Below are positions 7,711-17,150 of a DNA stretch of 64,000 nt, one piece after another. The notes beneath the pieces are model-generated. The model saw nothing but the letters and a program-made list of their open reading frames with translations. It was not told where the DNA came from and ran no database searches. The translations under genes were made by a program, and so were the position numbers. Every line of letters starts with the position of its first letter. Positions within the stretch are counted from its first letter, which is position 1. Source of the stretch: Streptomyces sp. XD-27 (GTDB lineage: Bacteria > Actinomycetota > Actinomycetes > Streptomycetales > Streptomycetaceae); assembly GCF_030553055.1 (NCBI RefSeq), contig NZ_CP130713.1, forward strand, positions 4,464,001-4,528,000, in the 5' to 3' direction.

Positions 7711-8630
7711 CGGGCCTTGGAACGGCGCCGGGCGCACTGCCGCTGTACGCCGTGCTGCTGTGCGCGGCAGCCGCGGCCGTCTGGCTGCTCACCGGACAGG
7801 ACCAGGAACTGCGCAGGACCAGACTGCTGCTCGCCGGCGCCGGCGCGGCCGTCCCCGGATCCGCCCGGCCCCCGTGGCGTACGGCAGATACCGCGGCGGC
7901 GCTCTGGGGCCGCTGGCGGCTGAGGTACGGCCGGCGGCTGGGCCGTGAGCTGCTGTGTCTGCCGCTCGGCTGCCTCTTGGCCGCGGTCAGCTCCTCGGCG
8001 ATCCCGCTGGTCGCCGCGGCCGCCGCCGTGCCCCTGGTCGGGCGCCGGCTGCGCGCGCGGGCTCTTCGCCTGGAGCGGGAGCGGCGAGCCGAGGTCGTGA
8101 TCGAGCTGTGCGGCGTCGTAGCGGGCGAGTTGCGTGCCGGGCGGCATCCGGGCGAGGCACTGCTGGCAGCCCCCGCGCGCGGCCTGGGAGAGCGCTGGCC
8201 GCTGGTGTCCGCCGCAGCCCGCTTCGGGGACGACGTGCCGCAGGCGCTGCGCCTGGCGGCCCGCACACCCGGCTGCGAGGGGCTGACCGGCGTCGCGGCG
8301 TGCTGGCAGGTGGCGGTCGACGGCGGCGCCGGACTGGCGGCCGGACTCGACCGGGTCGGAGCGGCGCTGCGCGCCGAGCGCGATCAGCGGGAGCGGCTGC
8401 GCGCCCAGTTGGCCGCGCAGCGTGCGGCCGGAGTGGTGCTCTCCGTGCTGCCGGTGTTCGTGCTCCTGCTCGGCACCGTGCTCGGAGCCGATCCGCTGCG
8501 GGTCCTGCTGCACACACCGGTCGGCCTTGGGTGCCTGGTGCTGGGCGGACTGCTCCAGTGGGCGGGCCTCGCCTGGACCGCGCGGGTGGTACGGGGAGCG
8601 GCGCCCGATGAGACGAAGGGGGAGGGGTGA
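7707..8630 (+). CDS. tadB: TadB-like inner-membrane platform protein
   Basis: 307 residues with the type II secretion system F (GspF-like) fold pattern: N-terminal hydrophobic helix (ALPLYAVLLCAAAAAVWLLT), two further helices around residues 85-120, a cytoplasmic helical domain (EVVIELCGVVAGELRAGRHP), and two C-terminal helices (VVLSVLPVFVLLLGTVLGAD; PVGLGCLVLGGLLQWAGL). It forms the membrane platform that couples TadA to pilin extrusion. ATG 7707 overlaps the tadA stop as ATGA; the next gene overlaps as GTGA, so translation is probably coupled. Confidence 0.85.
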   Translation: MTGLGTAPGALPLYAVLLCAAAAAVWLLTGQDQELRRTRLLLAGAGAAVPGSARPPWRTADTAAALWGRWRLRYGRRLGRELLCLPLGCLLAAVSSSAIPLVAAAAAVPLVGRRLRARALRLERERRAEVVIELCGVVAGELRAGRHPGEALLAAPARGLGERWPLVSAAARFGDDVPQALRLAARTPGCEGLTGVAACWQVAVDGGAGLAAGLDRVGAALRAERDQRERLRAQLAAQRAAGVVLSVLPVFVLLLGTVLGADPLRVLLHTPVGLGCLVLGGLLQWAGLAWTARVVRGAAPDETKGEG

Positions 8631-9430
8631 GCGGCGAGGTTGTCCACAGGCTGGGGGCGGCGTCGGCCGTCGCGACGGCGGTGGCCTGGCTGGCGGCGGT
8701 GACCCATCGGGGCCGGCAGCGGCACGTGGCGCGGCGCCGGGTGGCGGCGATCCTGGGCCGGGACAGCGGCCGGCCGACGGCTCCGCACGGCCGATGGCGC
8801 CTTCACGACCGGCTTGCCGCACTGCGCAGCTGGCTGCCGCCCGCCGCTGCCATGCTCACCATGATCGTCCTCCTCGCAGGGATCCGCGGGTGCGCGGCAG
8901 GCCTTGCCGCGGCGTACGGGGCCAGGAGGTGGCAACGGTGGCGACGGACCCGTACGGAGGCGAAGCCGAGGACGGAGCAGCCCGTGGCGCCGGAACTGCC
9001 ACTGGCAGCCGATCTGCTGGCCGCATGCCTGGCTGCCGGGGCGAGCCCGAGAGAGGCCGCCGAGGCCGTGGGGAAGTCGCTGAACGGCGAGGTCGGCCGA
9101 CAGCTGAGTCGGGCGGCCACCGAACTGCGGCTCGGGGGAGCCCCCGCTGAGGCCTGGGGGCGCGTGGGGGCCCTGGCCGGAGGGGACCGGCTCGCGAAGC
9201 AACTGGAGCGCGCGGGGACCACCGGTGCTCCCGCGGTGGACGAGGTCTCCCGGCTCGCGGCCGACTGCCGTGCCGCACAGGAGCGGGCCGCCGCCGCGCG
9301 GGCCGGGCAGGCCCAGGTGCTGTCGACCGCCCCACTGGGCCTGTGCTTCCTGCCCGCCTTCCTGCTCCTGGGGGTGGTGCCGATGGTGGTCGGCCTCGGC
9401 AGCGGGCTGGCGGCCACCGACGCGTGGTGA
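8627..9430 (+). CDS. tadC: TadC-like inner-membrane platform protein
   Basis: 267 residues, the second GspF-like platform component. A membrane segment lies near residues 8-25, another near 65-95 (AAAMLTMIVLLAGIRGCAAG), a cytoplasmic helical domain (LPLAADLLAACLAAGASPRE) follows, and a C-terminal hydrophobic pair ends the protein (VLSTAPLGLCFLPAFLLLGV). GTG at 8627 overlaps the tadB stop. The pairing of TadB and TadC directly after TadA is the standard Tad order. Confidence 0.82.
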   Translation: MSGEVVHRLGAASAVATAVAWLAAVTHRGRQRHVARRRVAAILGRDSGRPTAPHGRWRLHDRLAALRSWLPPAAAMLTMIVLLAGIRGCAAGLAAAYGARRWQRWRRTRTEAKPRTEQPVAPELPLAADLLAACLAAGASPREAAEAVGKSLNGEVGRQLSRAATELRLGGAPAEAWGRVGALAGGDRLAKQLERAGTTGAPAVDEVSRLAADCRAAQERAAAARAGQAQVLSTAPLGLCFLPAFLLLGVVPMVVGLGSGLAATDAW

Positions 9431-9606
9431 CGCGAAGGACCGGATGGGTGACGCGAACGGACCGAGAGGACGAACGCATACGGGCGGCGGCGAAGGAGGG
9501 CGAGCGACGGCAGCGCCGTACGGCAATCGCGGCAACTAAGACATGCGGCAACGAAGACATGTGGCCGCGGCATGAACGAAGACATGACGACACAAGGGGG
9601 GATCTG

Positions 9607-9816
9607 ATGGTCAAGCGATGGTGGGCCCGGCGGAGGGACGCCGTAGGGGCGAGCCTGCGAGCGCGGGCCGAGGCGGGGATGTCGACCGCTGAGTACGCGA
9701 TGGGAACGGTAGCGGCGTGCGCTTTCGCCGCGGTGCTCTACAAGGTGGTGACGAGCGGCGCGGTCAGCGCCGCGCTGAGCTCGGTGATCGAGAGGGCGCT
9801 CGATGCGCCGTTCTGA
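9607..9816 (+). CDS. DUF4244 small membrane peptide, Flp-pilin-like
   Basis: 69 residues: a basic N-terminus (MVKRWWARRRDAVG), then AEAGMSTAEYAMGTVAACAF and one hydrophobic helix. A glycine followed by a Glu five residues later (G-MSTAEYA) resembles the class III/Flp prepilin processing site, so this is the likely pilin or pseudopilin of the tad operon. ATG 9607 has AAGGGGG six bases upstream. The 176 bases before it (9431-9606) hold no other gene. No prepilin peptidase gene is present in the window. Confidence 0.8.
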   Translation: MVKRWWARRRDAVGASLRARAEAGMSTAEYAMGTVAACAFAAVLYKVVTSGAVSAALSSVIERALDAPF

Positions 9817-10189
9817 GGTGCGCCGTGCGGACGCCCCGGCCGCCGACGAAGGGTCGGTCACCGCGGAGGCGGCCGTCGCCGCTCCCGTGCTGGTGCTCTT
9901 CGCCGCTGCGCTGATCTGGGGCCTGATGGCCGCGTCCGCGCAGATGCGATGCGTGGACGCGGCACGGGCCGGGGCCCGGGCGGCGGCGCGGTCGGAGACG
10001 ACGGCGGCGGCAGTGGCCGCCGCCCGGTCGGCAGCCCCGGAAGGGGCGAGCATCGTGCTGCGGCGCGAGGGCGGACTGGTGCGGGTCCGGGTGGAGGCGA
10101 ACGCCGTCGGCCCAGGGCTGCTGGGGGTCCGGCTGCATGGCGAGGCGGTCGCGCTCGCCGAGGACACCCTCGGGGAGGCGGGCAGGTGA
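9803..10189 (+). CDS. tadE: TadE-like pseudopilin
   Basis: 128 residues. A short basic N-terminus, then DEGSVTAEAAVAAPVLVLF, the TadE signature (Glu five residues into a hydrophobic helix, after a processing-type glycine), followed by a small extracytoplasmic domain (MRCVDAARAGARAAARSET). Overlaps the 3' end of the DUF4244 gene by 14 bases and the following gene by four (GTGA). A minor pseudopilin of the Tad apparatus. Confidence 0.85.
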   Translation: MRRSEVRRADAPAADEGSVTAEAAVAAPVLVLFAAALIWGLMAASAQMRCVDAARAGARAAARSETTAAAVAAARSAAPEGASIVLRREGGLVRVRVEANAVGPGLLGVRLHGEAVALAEDTLGEAGR

Positions 10190-10602
10190 GCCTCCGGGAG
10201 GACCGCGGCTCGGCGACGGTGTGGGCGGCGGTGGCGGCGACCGCCCTATGCGTGCTCTTCGCGGCGGTGTTCACGATGGGCCAGGTGATGATCGCCCGCC
10301 ACCGGGCGGGCGCCGCGGCTGACTTGGCGGCGCTCGCCGCGGCGGACCACGCGCTGGAGGGCCCCGCGGTGGCCTGCGGCCACGCCAGGCGAGTGGCCTC
10401 GGCCCAAGGGGTACGCGTGGTGCGGTGCGGGGTGCGCGGCGAGATCGCCGACGTGACGGCGCAGGCCCGTGCCGGCCCCTTCACGCCGCGAGTGCGCTCC
10501 AGAGCGGGACCGTCGGACACGCCAACGGCACCGGCGGACACGCCAACGGGATCGTCGGGCACGCCCACGGGGCCGTCGGACACGCCAAGGGCGTCCTGGC
10601 AG
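10186..10602 (+). CDS. tadG: TadG-like pilus-assembly protein, 3' end unclear
   Basis: GTG 10186 overlaps tadE as GTGA. The visible protein starts MSLREDRGSATVWAAVAATA and has one membrane helix and DLAALAAADHALEGP, the usual Tad helicase/secretion-associated TadG pattern. Homologues normally stop soon after the RSRAGP segment reached here at codon ~108. Instead four 21-base repeats encode (G/A)(P/S)(S/A)(D/G)TPT units, and no stop occurs in this frame until 12694-12696, deep inside the opposite-strand helicase. The end given is simply the last base before the helicase stop. The stop was lost by repeat expansion or by an unseen error. Confidence 0.65.
10507..10590 (+). repeat. Four tandem 21-bp repeats at the tadG 3' end
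   Basis: Units at 10507-10527, 10528-10548, 10549-10569 and 10570-10590 share the core CGGACACGCCAACG with small changes. The period is a multiple of three so the frame is kept. Confidence 0.85.
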
Positions 10603-12975
10603 TTACTCCGAGACCGGGGCGGGCGCTCCGGCGAGGAGGGTCGACAGGAGGCGGATGGCGGCCCGCTTGTCGAGAGGGTCGTTGCCATTGCCGCACTTGG
10701 GGGACTGGATGCACGACGGGCACCCGGACTCGCACTCGCAGGAAGCGATGGCCTCGCGGGTGGCGGTGAGCCAGCGCTCGGCGGTGTGGAAGGCGCGCTC
10801 GGCGAAGCCCGCGCCGCCCGGGTGGCCGTCGTAGACGAAGACGGTGGGCAGCAGGGTGTCGGGGTGCAGCGGCACCGACACACCGCCGATGTCCCACCGG
10901 TCGCAGGTGGCGAAGAGCGGCAGCATGCCGATGGAAGCGTGCTCCGCGGCGTGCAGCGCACCGCCCAGGGCCTCAGGGGTGACCCGGGCCCGGTCGAGCT
11001 GGTCCTCGGTGACCGTCCACCACACGGCGCGAGTGCGCAGCGTCCGGGGCGGCAGGTCGAGCTTGGACTCGCCCAGCACCTCACCGCTGATCAGCTTTCG
11101 GCGGAGGAAGGACACGACCTGGTTGGTGACCTCGACGGAGCCGAAGCACAGCCGCGCCTCGCCCCATGGCACCTCGGTGCCGGTCTCCAGGATGGAGATC
11201 GCGGTGGTGTCCCGGGCCGTCGTCGAATACGGGGGATCGGCCGCCGTCACCAGGGCCACCGAATCGTCGAGGTCGAGCCGCTTGACCAGGTACGTGCGGC
11301 CCTGGTGCAGATGGACGGCGCCGTCGTGGACGGTGGTGTGCGCGGCGGAGGCGTCCACGGTGCCGAGAAGCCGGCCCGTCGCCTCCTCGACGACCTGCAC
11401 GGGGCGGCCGCCCGCGCCACGGATGTCGGTGAGGTCGGCGGCGCGCTCGCGGCGGGTCCAGTGCCAGGCGGTGGCACGTCGGCGGAGCAGCCTGCGCTGC
11501 TCCAGCTGGGGCATCAGCTCGGCGGCGGCCGGGCCGAACAGCTCGGCGAGTTCCGGTTCGGTCAGCGGCAGCTCGGCGGCGGCCGCGCACAGGTGGGGCG
11601 CGAGGACGTACGGGTTGTCCGGGTCGAGCACGGTGGATTCCACCGGCTGGCGGAAGAGGGCGTCCGGATGGTGGACGAGATAGGTGTCCAGCGGATCGTC
11701 CCTGGCGACGAGGATCGCGAGCGCCCCCTCGCCCGTGCGGCCCGCCCGCCCGGCCTGCTGCCACAACGAGGCGCGGGTGCCCGGGTAGCCGGTGATGACG
11801 ACGGCGTCGAGACCGGCGATGTCCATGCCCAGCTCCAGCGCGGTGGTGGCGGCCAGCCCGAGCAGCTCGCCCGAGTGCAGGGCGCGCTCCAGGGCACGCC
11901 GCTCCTCCGGCAGATAGCCGCCCCGGTACGCCGCCACACGGGAGGGGAGGGATCGGTCCACCGCGGCCAGGTGCTCCTGGGCGATCAGGGCGATGAGCTC
12001 CGCGCCGCGTCGGGAGCGGACGAAGACGACCGTACGGACGCCCTGTATGGCGAGGTCGGTCAGCAGGTCCGCCGACTCGGCGGTGGCGGTGCGGCGGACC
12101 GGCGCGCCCCGTTCGCCGTGGAGATCCGTCAGTGGCGGCTCCCAGAGGGCGAAGACCAGCTCGCCGCGCGGCGAGGCGTCCTCGGTGACCTCCACGACCG
12201 GCAGGCCGGTCAGCCGGGTCGCGGCGTGGGCGGGCTCGGCGGCGGTGGCGGAGGCGAGGAGGAAGACGGGAGAGGAGCCGTACCGAGCGCAGACGCGGCG
12301 CAGCCTGCGCAGCACCTGCGCGACATGCGAACCGAAGACGCCCCGGTAGGTGTGGCACTCGTCGATCACGACATAGCGCAGACTGCGCAGGAAGGAGGAC
12401 CAGCGGGCGTGGCCCGGGAGGATGCCCAGATGCAGCATGTCCGGGTTGGTCAGCACGTAGTTCGCGTAGCCGCGGATCCACTCGCGCTCTTCGACCGGCG
12501 TGTCGCCGTCGTAGACGGCCGCGCGCACCGCCGTGCCGAGCGGGGCGGCCAGCTCGGCCACGGCGCGCCGCTGGTCGGCGGCCAGGGCCTTGGTGGGGGA
12601 GAGGTACAGCGCGGTGGCGCCCCGCCCGTTCGGGGCCTCCGACCCGTCCAGCAGGGCACTGAGGACCGGCGCCAGATAGGCGAGGGACTTGCCTGACGCG
12701 GTGCCGGTGGCGACCACCACGGATTCGCCGCGCAGTGCGTGACCGGCCGTACGCGCCTGGTGCACCCATGGGCGCTCGATTCCGGCGTGGCGGATCGCGT
12801 CGATCACTTCCGGCCGGATCCCGTCGGGCCACTGGGCATGGCTGCCCGCGCGCGGGGGCAAGTGCTCCGTATGAGTGATGCGTGTAGCCCGGTCCGCCCC
12901 ACCGGCGAGCCGCCCGAGTACGGTCCGGGGTGAGCGGCGTATGCCCGCATGCCGCGGGAGTTGGTTGTGGGCCAT
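10603..12975 (-). CDS. MrfA/YprA-family superfamily 2 DNA helicase with Cys-rich DUF1998 C-terminus
   Basis: 790 residues. TGTASGKSLAYLAPVLSALL is Walker A; VVIDECHTYRGVFG is the DExH box; SATAAEPAHAA is motif III; VFVRSRRGAE and QQAGRAGR (motif VI) complete the second RecA domain. The C-terminal DUF1998 region ends with CECESGCPSCIQSPKCGN, the four-cysteine cluster seen in B. subtilis MrfA, a mitomycin-repair helicase; the mycobacterial equivalent sits in the same neighbourhood. ATG 12975 was preferred over an in-frame ATG at 13056 because the extra 27 codons include TTA and have poor third-position GC. It is divergent from bldG and runs tail-to-tail into tadG. Confidence 0.88.
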   Translation of the reverse strand: MAHNQLPRHAGIRRSPRTVLGRLAGGADRATRITHTEHLPPRAGSHAQWPDGIRPEVIDAIRHAGIERPWVHQARTAGHALRGESVVVATGTASGKSLAYLAPVLSALLDGSEAPNGRGATALYLSPTKALAADQRRAVAELAAPLGTAVRAAVYDGDTPVEEREWIRGYANYVLTNPDMLHLGILPGHARWSSFLRSLRYVVIDECHTYRGVFGSHVAQVLRRLRRVCARYGSSPVFLLASATAAEPAHAATRLTGLPVVEVTEDASPRGELVFALWEPPLTDLHGERGAPVRRTATAESADLLTDLAIQGVRTVVFVRSRRGAELIALIAQEHLAAVDRSLPSRVAAYRGGYLPEERRALERALHSGELLGLAATTALELGMDIAGLDAVVITGYPGTRASLWQQAGRAGRTGEGALAILVARDDPLDTYLVHHPDALFRQPVESTVLDPDNPYVLAPHLCAAAAELPLTEPELAELFGPAAAELMPQLEQRRLLRRRATAWHWTRRERAADLTDIRGAGGRPVQVVEEATGRLLGTVDASAAHTTVHDGAVHLHQGRTYLVKRLDLDDSVALVTAADPPYSTTARDTTAISILETGTEVPWGEARLCFGSVEVTNQVVSFLRRKLISGEVLGESKLDLPPRTLRTRAVWWTVTEDQLDRARVTPEALGGALHAAEHASIGMLPLFATCDRWDIGGVSVPLHPDTLLPTVFVYDGHPGGAGFAERAFHTAERWLTATREAIASCECESGCPSCIQSPKCGNGNDPLDKRAAIRLLSTLLAGAPAPVSE

Positions 12976-12986
12976 CGACACCGAGT

Positions 12987-13009
12987 GTGTCACTGGTCTG
13001 ACGGACAAT
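12987..13009 (+). promoter_or_regulatory. Weak RecA-NDp-like promoter upstream of bldG
   Basis: GTGTCACTG-N8-GACAAT matches the spacing of the actinobacterial DNA-damage promoter TTGTCRGTG-N8-TAnnnT, with two mismatches in the upstream element and a G in place of T at the -10. It lies about 100 bases before the bldG GTG. The two better copies are at 17821 and 27923. Confidence 0.25.
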
Positions 13010-13110
13010 GGGCTCAAGGCGTCGTGCACGCCTGCTGGTAAGTGATTGAATGCCATCGCGGCTGCCGATCCATGGGGGGCGACCGCTCGATGCAAGGTGC
13101 TGGAGGATCC

Positions 13111-13452
13111 GTGGACCTGTCCCTGTCGACCCGGACCGTTGGCGACCGCACGGTCGTCGAGGTCGGTGGCGAGATTGATGTATACACCGCGCCCAAGCTG
13201 CGCGAGCAGCTGGTCGAGCTTGTCAACGACGGTAGCTACCACCTGGTCGTCGACATGGAGGGCGTCGACTTCCTCGACTCCACCGGGCTCGGCGTGCTCG
13301 TCGGTGGGCTCAAGCGAGTGCGTGCCCATGAGGGCTCCCTGCGCCTGGTCTGCAACCAGGAGCGCATTCTCAAGATCTTCCGTATCACCGGTCTGACCAA
13401 GGTGTTCCCGATTCACACCTCGGTCGACGACGCCGTTGCGGCGACCGACTGA
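13111..13452 (+). CDS. bldG: Anti-sigma factor antagonist BldG
   Basis: 113 residues, a STAS-domain protein (SpoIIAA/RsbV family). [11 protein letters not shown] places the phosphorylated serine at residue 57, as in S. coelicolor BldG, which is required for aerial growth and antibiotic production. Unphosphorylated BldG binds anti-sigma factors and frees their sigma factors. GTG 13111 has GGAGG just upstream; the larger frame from 13042 is not BldG-like before [10 protein letters not shown]. The anti-sigma gene follows after 88 bases, as in other Streptomyces. Confidence 0.96.
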   Translation: MDLSLSTRTVGDRTVVEVGGEIDVYTAPKLREQLVELVNDGSYHLVVDMEGVDFLDSTGLGVLVGGLKRVRAHEGSLRLVCNQERILKIFRITGLTKVFPIHTSVDDAVAATD

Positions 13453-13540
13453 CCGGTCTCCGCGGGAGGACCGCAGGGGGTCCCGGGTGTTCCTGCCCGG
13501 CCCCCCTGAGACGCACGCCCGTACATCCGAGGGGGATGGC

Positions 13541-13993
13541 ATGGCCACCGTCGAACTCCGCTTCAGTGCCCTGCCCGAGCACGTCAGGACCGCGCGCCTG
13601 GTCGCGGCGGCCGTGGCGCGCCGGGCCGGGGTGGACGAGGCCGTACTCGACGAGGTCCGGCTCGCCGTCGGCGAGGCGTGCACACGAGCGGTCGGACTGC
13701 ACCGGAGCAGCGGAGTCTCCGCCCCGGTGCGCGTCGCGCTGATCGAGGAGGAGAAGAAGTTCTCCATCGAGGTCGGCGATGAGGCACCCCGCAGCACCGG
13801 CGCCGGGTCGGCCACCGCCGCTGGCCACGGCGCGACCACCGGCGGCCCCGACGAGGCCGCCGCCGAGAGCGACGACGAGATGGGTCTGGCCGTCATCAGC
13901 GGGCTGGTCGACGACGTCGAGGTGTCGACGAGCGCGGCAGGCGGAGTCATCCGCATGAGCTGGCCCACCACGCCCGCCCCCGCGCTGTCGTAG
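13541..13993 (+). CDS. BldG-linked anti-sigma factor, HATPase-like with altered N-box
   Basis: 150 residues of the RsbW/SpoIIAB GHKL family. LDEVRLAVGEACTRAVGLH aligns with the RsbW N-box, but the metal-binding asparagine (ExxxN) is arginine at residue 49. DDEMGLAVISGLVDDVEV corresponds to the last glycine-box helix. A glycine/alanine/threonine-rich insertion (GSATAAGHGATTGG) sits before it. ATG 13541 follows GAGGGGG. It is co-directional with bldG and probably cotranscribed; it likely sequesters a sigma factor and is itself bound by BldG. ATP-dependent kinase activity is uncertain because of the substitution. Confidence 0.88.
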   Translation: MATVELRFSALPEHVRTARLVAAAVARRAGVDEAVLDEVRLAVGEACTRAVGLHRSSGVSAPVRVALIEEEKKFSIEVGDEAPRSTGAGSATAAGHGATTGGPDEAAAESDDEMGLAVISGLVDDVEVSTSAAGGVIRMSWPTTPAPALS

Positions 13994-14551
13994 CCGTCGT
14001 AGCCCGCGCCCTGCCTTAGCGAGCGCGCTCTCGCCGCCGTAGGCATCGCCCACGGCACGCCTGCCACTCACCTTGCCGACGCCGCTCGCCACCCACCTCG
14101 CCTACGCCGCCTGCCTGCCTGCGAACCGGCGACCGGCCCGATTCGGCCGATGCCGCCGCCTTCCCCGTGGCCTGTCCTCGCCTGCGCGGGCTGCCGCGCC
14201 CGTCCGGCGTGTCGCACCTGTCCGGCGTGTCGCACCCGTCGCGGTGCCGCTCACCGGCACCGTCCCGAACAGGTCCGTTCTTCGTTTTCCGAGATCATTC
14301 GATGATCGCTTTATGGATCACTTCGTGATCGTCAGCCGAATAGGCGCTTTCCCTCCTCCGGGGGAATTGCGGAGCCCAAACCTATTGATCTTCGCTGGTG
14401 CAGGCGAATTCCCTTTGCGGCACCCTGTTTTGATCAAGTGCGGCTCCCTACAATCCGTCCACATCTTGAGCTCAGGACGCCTGAGCGTGGCGGCTGTTCT
14501 GCCGGTCGCAGAACTGCTGCGCGCCCATGTGCCAAACGTCAAGGAGGACGA
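13994..14551 (+). other. 558-base promoter region of hppA, no gene seen
   Basis: GC-rich up to about 14260, with two near-identical GTCCGGCGTGTCGCACC segments (14201-14235). It then turns AT-rich, with two small palindromes (14293-14330). A plausible promoter has TGTTTT and TACAAT (14449-14454) separated by about 17 bases, roughly 95 bases before the hppA start. No coding-like frame was found. Confidence 0.5.
14293..14330. promoter_or_regulatory. Pair of palindromes, candidate double operator
   Basis: GATCAT-TCG-ATGATC at 14293-14307 and GATCAC-TTC-GTGATC at 14316-14330. Each has perfect six-base arms and a three-base centre; their centres are 23 bases apart, about two helical turns. This suggests two dimers of one regulator binding the same DNA face upstream of the hppA promoter. 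Confidence 0.4.
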
Positions 14552-16947
14552 ATGGCGGGGCCTCTCACCCCTCATCAGCTGGACCTACCCCCCACCCTGG
14601 CCGCCGCGGAGCTGACCGCCGACAACCGTGTGATCGTGCTGGTGATCGCGGCGGTCGCGGTGGCGGCGCTCGCCGTCGCCATGGTGCTCGTACGACAAGT
14701 GCTCGCGGCGGGCGAGGGCACGGACAACATGAAGAAGATCGCCGCGGCGGTGCAGGAAGGCGCCAATGCCTATCTGGCACGGCAGTTGCGTACGCTCGGC
14801 GGTTTCGCCGTCGTCGTGTTCTTCCTGCTCATGCTGCTGCCGGCCGACAACTGGTCGCAGCGCGCGGGCCGTTCCGCGTTCTTTTTGATCGGCGCGGGAT
14901 TCTCGGCGGCCACCGGGTATATCGGGATGTGGCTGGCGGTCCGCAGCAATGTGCGGGTGGCCGCGGCCGCGCGCGCGGCGACCCCGGCGGAAGGCGAGCC
15001 GGAGCGCGACCTGACGGCCGTTTCGCACAAGGCCATGAAGATCGCGTTCCGTACGGGCGGCGTGGTCGGCATGTTCACCGTGGGGCTGGGCCTGCTGGGC
15101 GCCTCCTGCGTGGTGCTCGTGTACGCCGCCGAGGCCCCAAGGTGCTGGAGGGCTTCGGCCTCGGCGCCGCGCTCATCGCGATGTTCATGCGGGTCGGCGG
15201 CGGCATCTTCACCAAGGCGGCCGACGTCGGCGCCGACCTCGTGGGCAAGGTCGAGCAGGGCATCCCGGAGGACGACCCGCGCAACGCCGCGACCATCGCG
15301 GACAACGTGGGCGACAACGTCGGCGACTGCGCGGGCATGGCGGCGGACCTCTTCGAGTCCTACGCCGTGACGCTCGTCGCCGCGCTGATCCTCGGCAAGG
15401 TGGCCTTCGGCGACGCCGGTCTCGCCTTCCCGCTGATCGTCCCGGCCATCGGCGTCGTCACCGCGATGATCGGCATCTTCGCGGTGGCGCCGCGCCGCAC
15501 CGACCGCAGCGGGATGACCGCCATCAACCGCGGCTTCTTCATCTCCGCCGTCATCTCGCTGGCCCTGGTGGCGGGTGCGGTCTTCGCGTATCTCCCGTCC
15601 TCGTACGCCGACTTGGACGGCGTCACGGATCAGGACATCCTCACCCACGGGGGCGACCCGCGGGTGCTGGCGCTGATCGCGGTCGCCATCGGCATCGTGC
15701 TCGCCGCCCTGATCCAGCAGCTCACGGGCTACTTCACCGAGACCAACCGGCGGCCCGTCCGCGACATCGGCAAGACGTCGCTGACCGGCCCCGCCACCGT
15801 CATCCTCTCCGGCGTCTCCATCGGCCTGGAGTCCGCGGTCTACTCGGCGGTGCTGATCGGTCTGAGCGTCTACGGCGCCTTCCTGCTCGGCGGCAGCAGC
15901 ATCATGCTCGCGCTGTTCGCGGTCGCGCTCGCCGGCACCGGCCTGCTCACCACCGTCGGAGTCATCGTCGCCATGGACACCTTCGGCCCGGTCTCCGACA
16001 ACGCCCAGGGCATCGCCGAGATGTCCGGTGACGTGCAGGGCGCGGGCGCGCAGGTGCTCACCGACCTCGACGCGGTCGGCAACACCACCAAGGCCATCAC
16101 CAAGGGCATCGCGATCGCCACGGCGGTGCTGGCCGCGGCCGCGCTCTTCGGCTCGTACCGCGACGCCATCGCCGAGGCGGTCGACGACGTGGGCGTCCAG
16201 GTCGCCGGGGAGCTGAACCTGAGCCTGGACATCTCCCAGCCGAACAACCTCGTCGGGCTCGTCCTCGGTGCCGCCGTCGTCTTCCTCTTCTCCGGGCTGG
16301 CGATCAACGCCGTGTCGCGGTCGGCGGGCGCGGTGGTCTACGAGGTCCGGCGGCAGTTCCGCGAGAAGCCCGGGATCATGGACTACACCGAGAAGCCGGA
16401 GTACGGGCGGGTCGTCGACATCTGTACCAAGGACGCGCTGCGCGAGCTGGCCACGCCCGGACTGCTCGCGGTCATGGCGCCGATCACGGTCGGCTTCGCG
16501 CTCGGCGTCGGCGCCCTCGGCTCGTTCCTGGCGGGCGCGATCGGCACCGGGACGCTGATGGCGGTCTTCCTCGCGAACTCCGGCGGTGCCTGGGACAACG
16601 CGAAGAAGCTGGTGGAGGACGGGCACCATGGCGGCAAGGGCAGTGAGGCCCACGCCGCGACGGTCATCGGCGACACGGTCGGCGACCCGTTCAAGGACAC
16701 CGCCGGTCCGGCGATCAACCCGTTGCTGAAGGTGATGAACCTGGTGGCGCTCCTGATCGCGCCGGCCGTGGTGAAGTTCTCCTACGGCGACGACGCCAGC
16801 CCCGGGCTGCGGGCCGGCATCGCCGTCCTGGCCGTCGTGATCATCGTGAGCGCGGTCTACATCTCCAAGCGGCGCGGAATCGCCGTGGGTGACGAAGGCA
16901 ACGCCGAGCGGATCGCGAAGCAGGCCGACCCGGCGGTGGTGTCGTAG
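14552..16947 (+). pseudogene. hppA: Membrane H+-translocating pyrophosphatase, frameshifted
   Basis: About 798 residues when repaired. The first frame runs from ATG 14552 (AAGGAGG upstream) to VLVYAAEAP; the second resumes at KVLEGFGLGAALIAMF, so one C is missing from the C run at 15135-15138. Everything else is intact: the pyrophosphate-binding motif DNVGDNVGDCAGMAADLFES, GNTTKAITKG (lysine marks the K+-independent class), GDTVGDPFKDTAGPAINPLL, and about 16 membrane helices. The enzyme hydrolyses pyrophosphate to pump protons across the plasma membrane. The single homopolymer deletion looks like a sequence error rather than decay. Confidence 0.93.
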
Positions 16948-16972
16948 CCGAGACGGCCCACCGGCCCTTCAA

Positions 16973-17016
16973 CGGACGGGCGGGCAGTGCGGATTGACGC
17001 ACTGTCCGCCCGTCCG
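16973..17016. terminator. hppA terminator
   Basis: A 19-base stem (16973-16991 with 16998-17016, one G-T pair) and a six-base loop, 26 bases after the hppA stop. Confidence 0.8.
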
Positions 17017-17150
17017 CATGACGAGTTCCCGGACACATCGGGCTTGGTGCAAATGGCTTCATTAGCCGCCGTACGGGACGCTCGCCCGGCGGCCTTCGTC
17101 CTTTGGGCGTGTATGTTCCGGGGCCGAGAGCCATGGAAGGGACCAATCCG

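Noticed and set aside
8640..8648. TTGTCCACA DnaA box
   Set aside because: Single copy inside tadC; no cluster, so not an origin.
12976..13056. N-terminal extension of the helicase to ATG 13056
   Set aside because: Includes TTA and poor third-position GC and overlaps the bldG promoter; kept only as an alternative.
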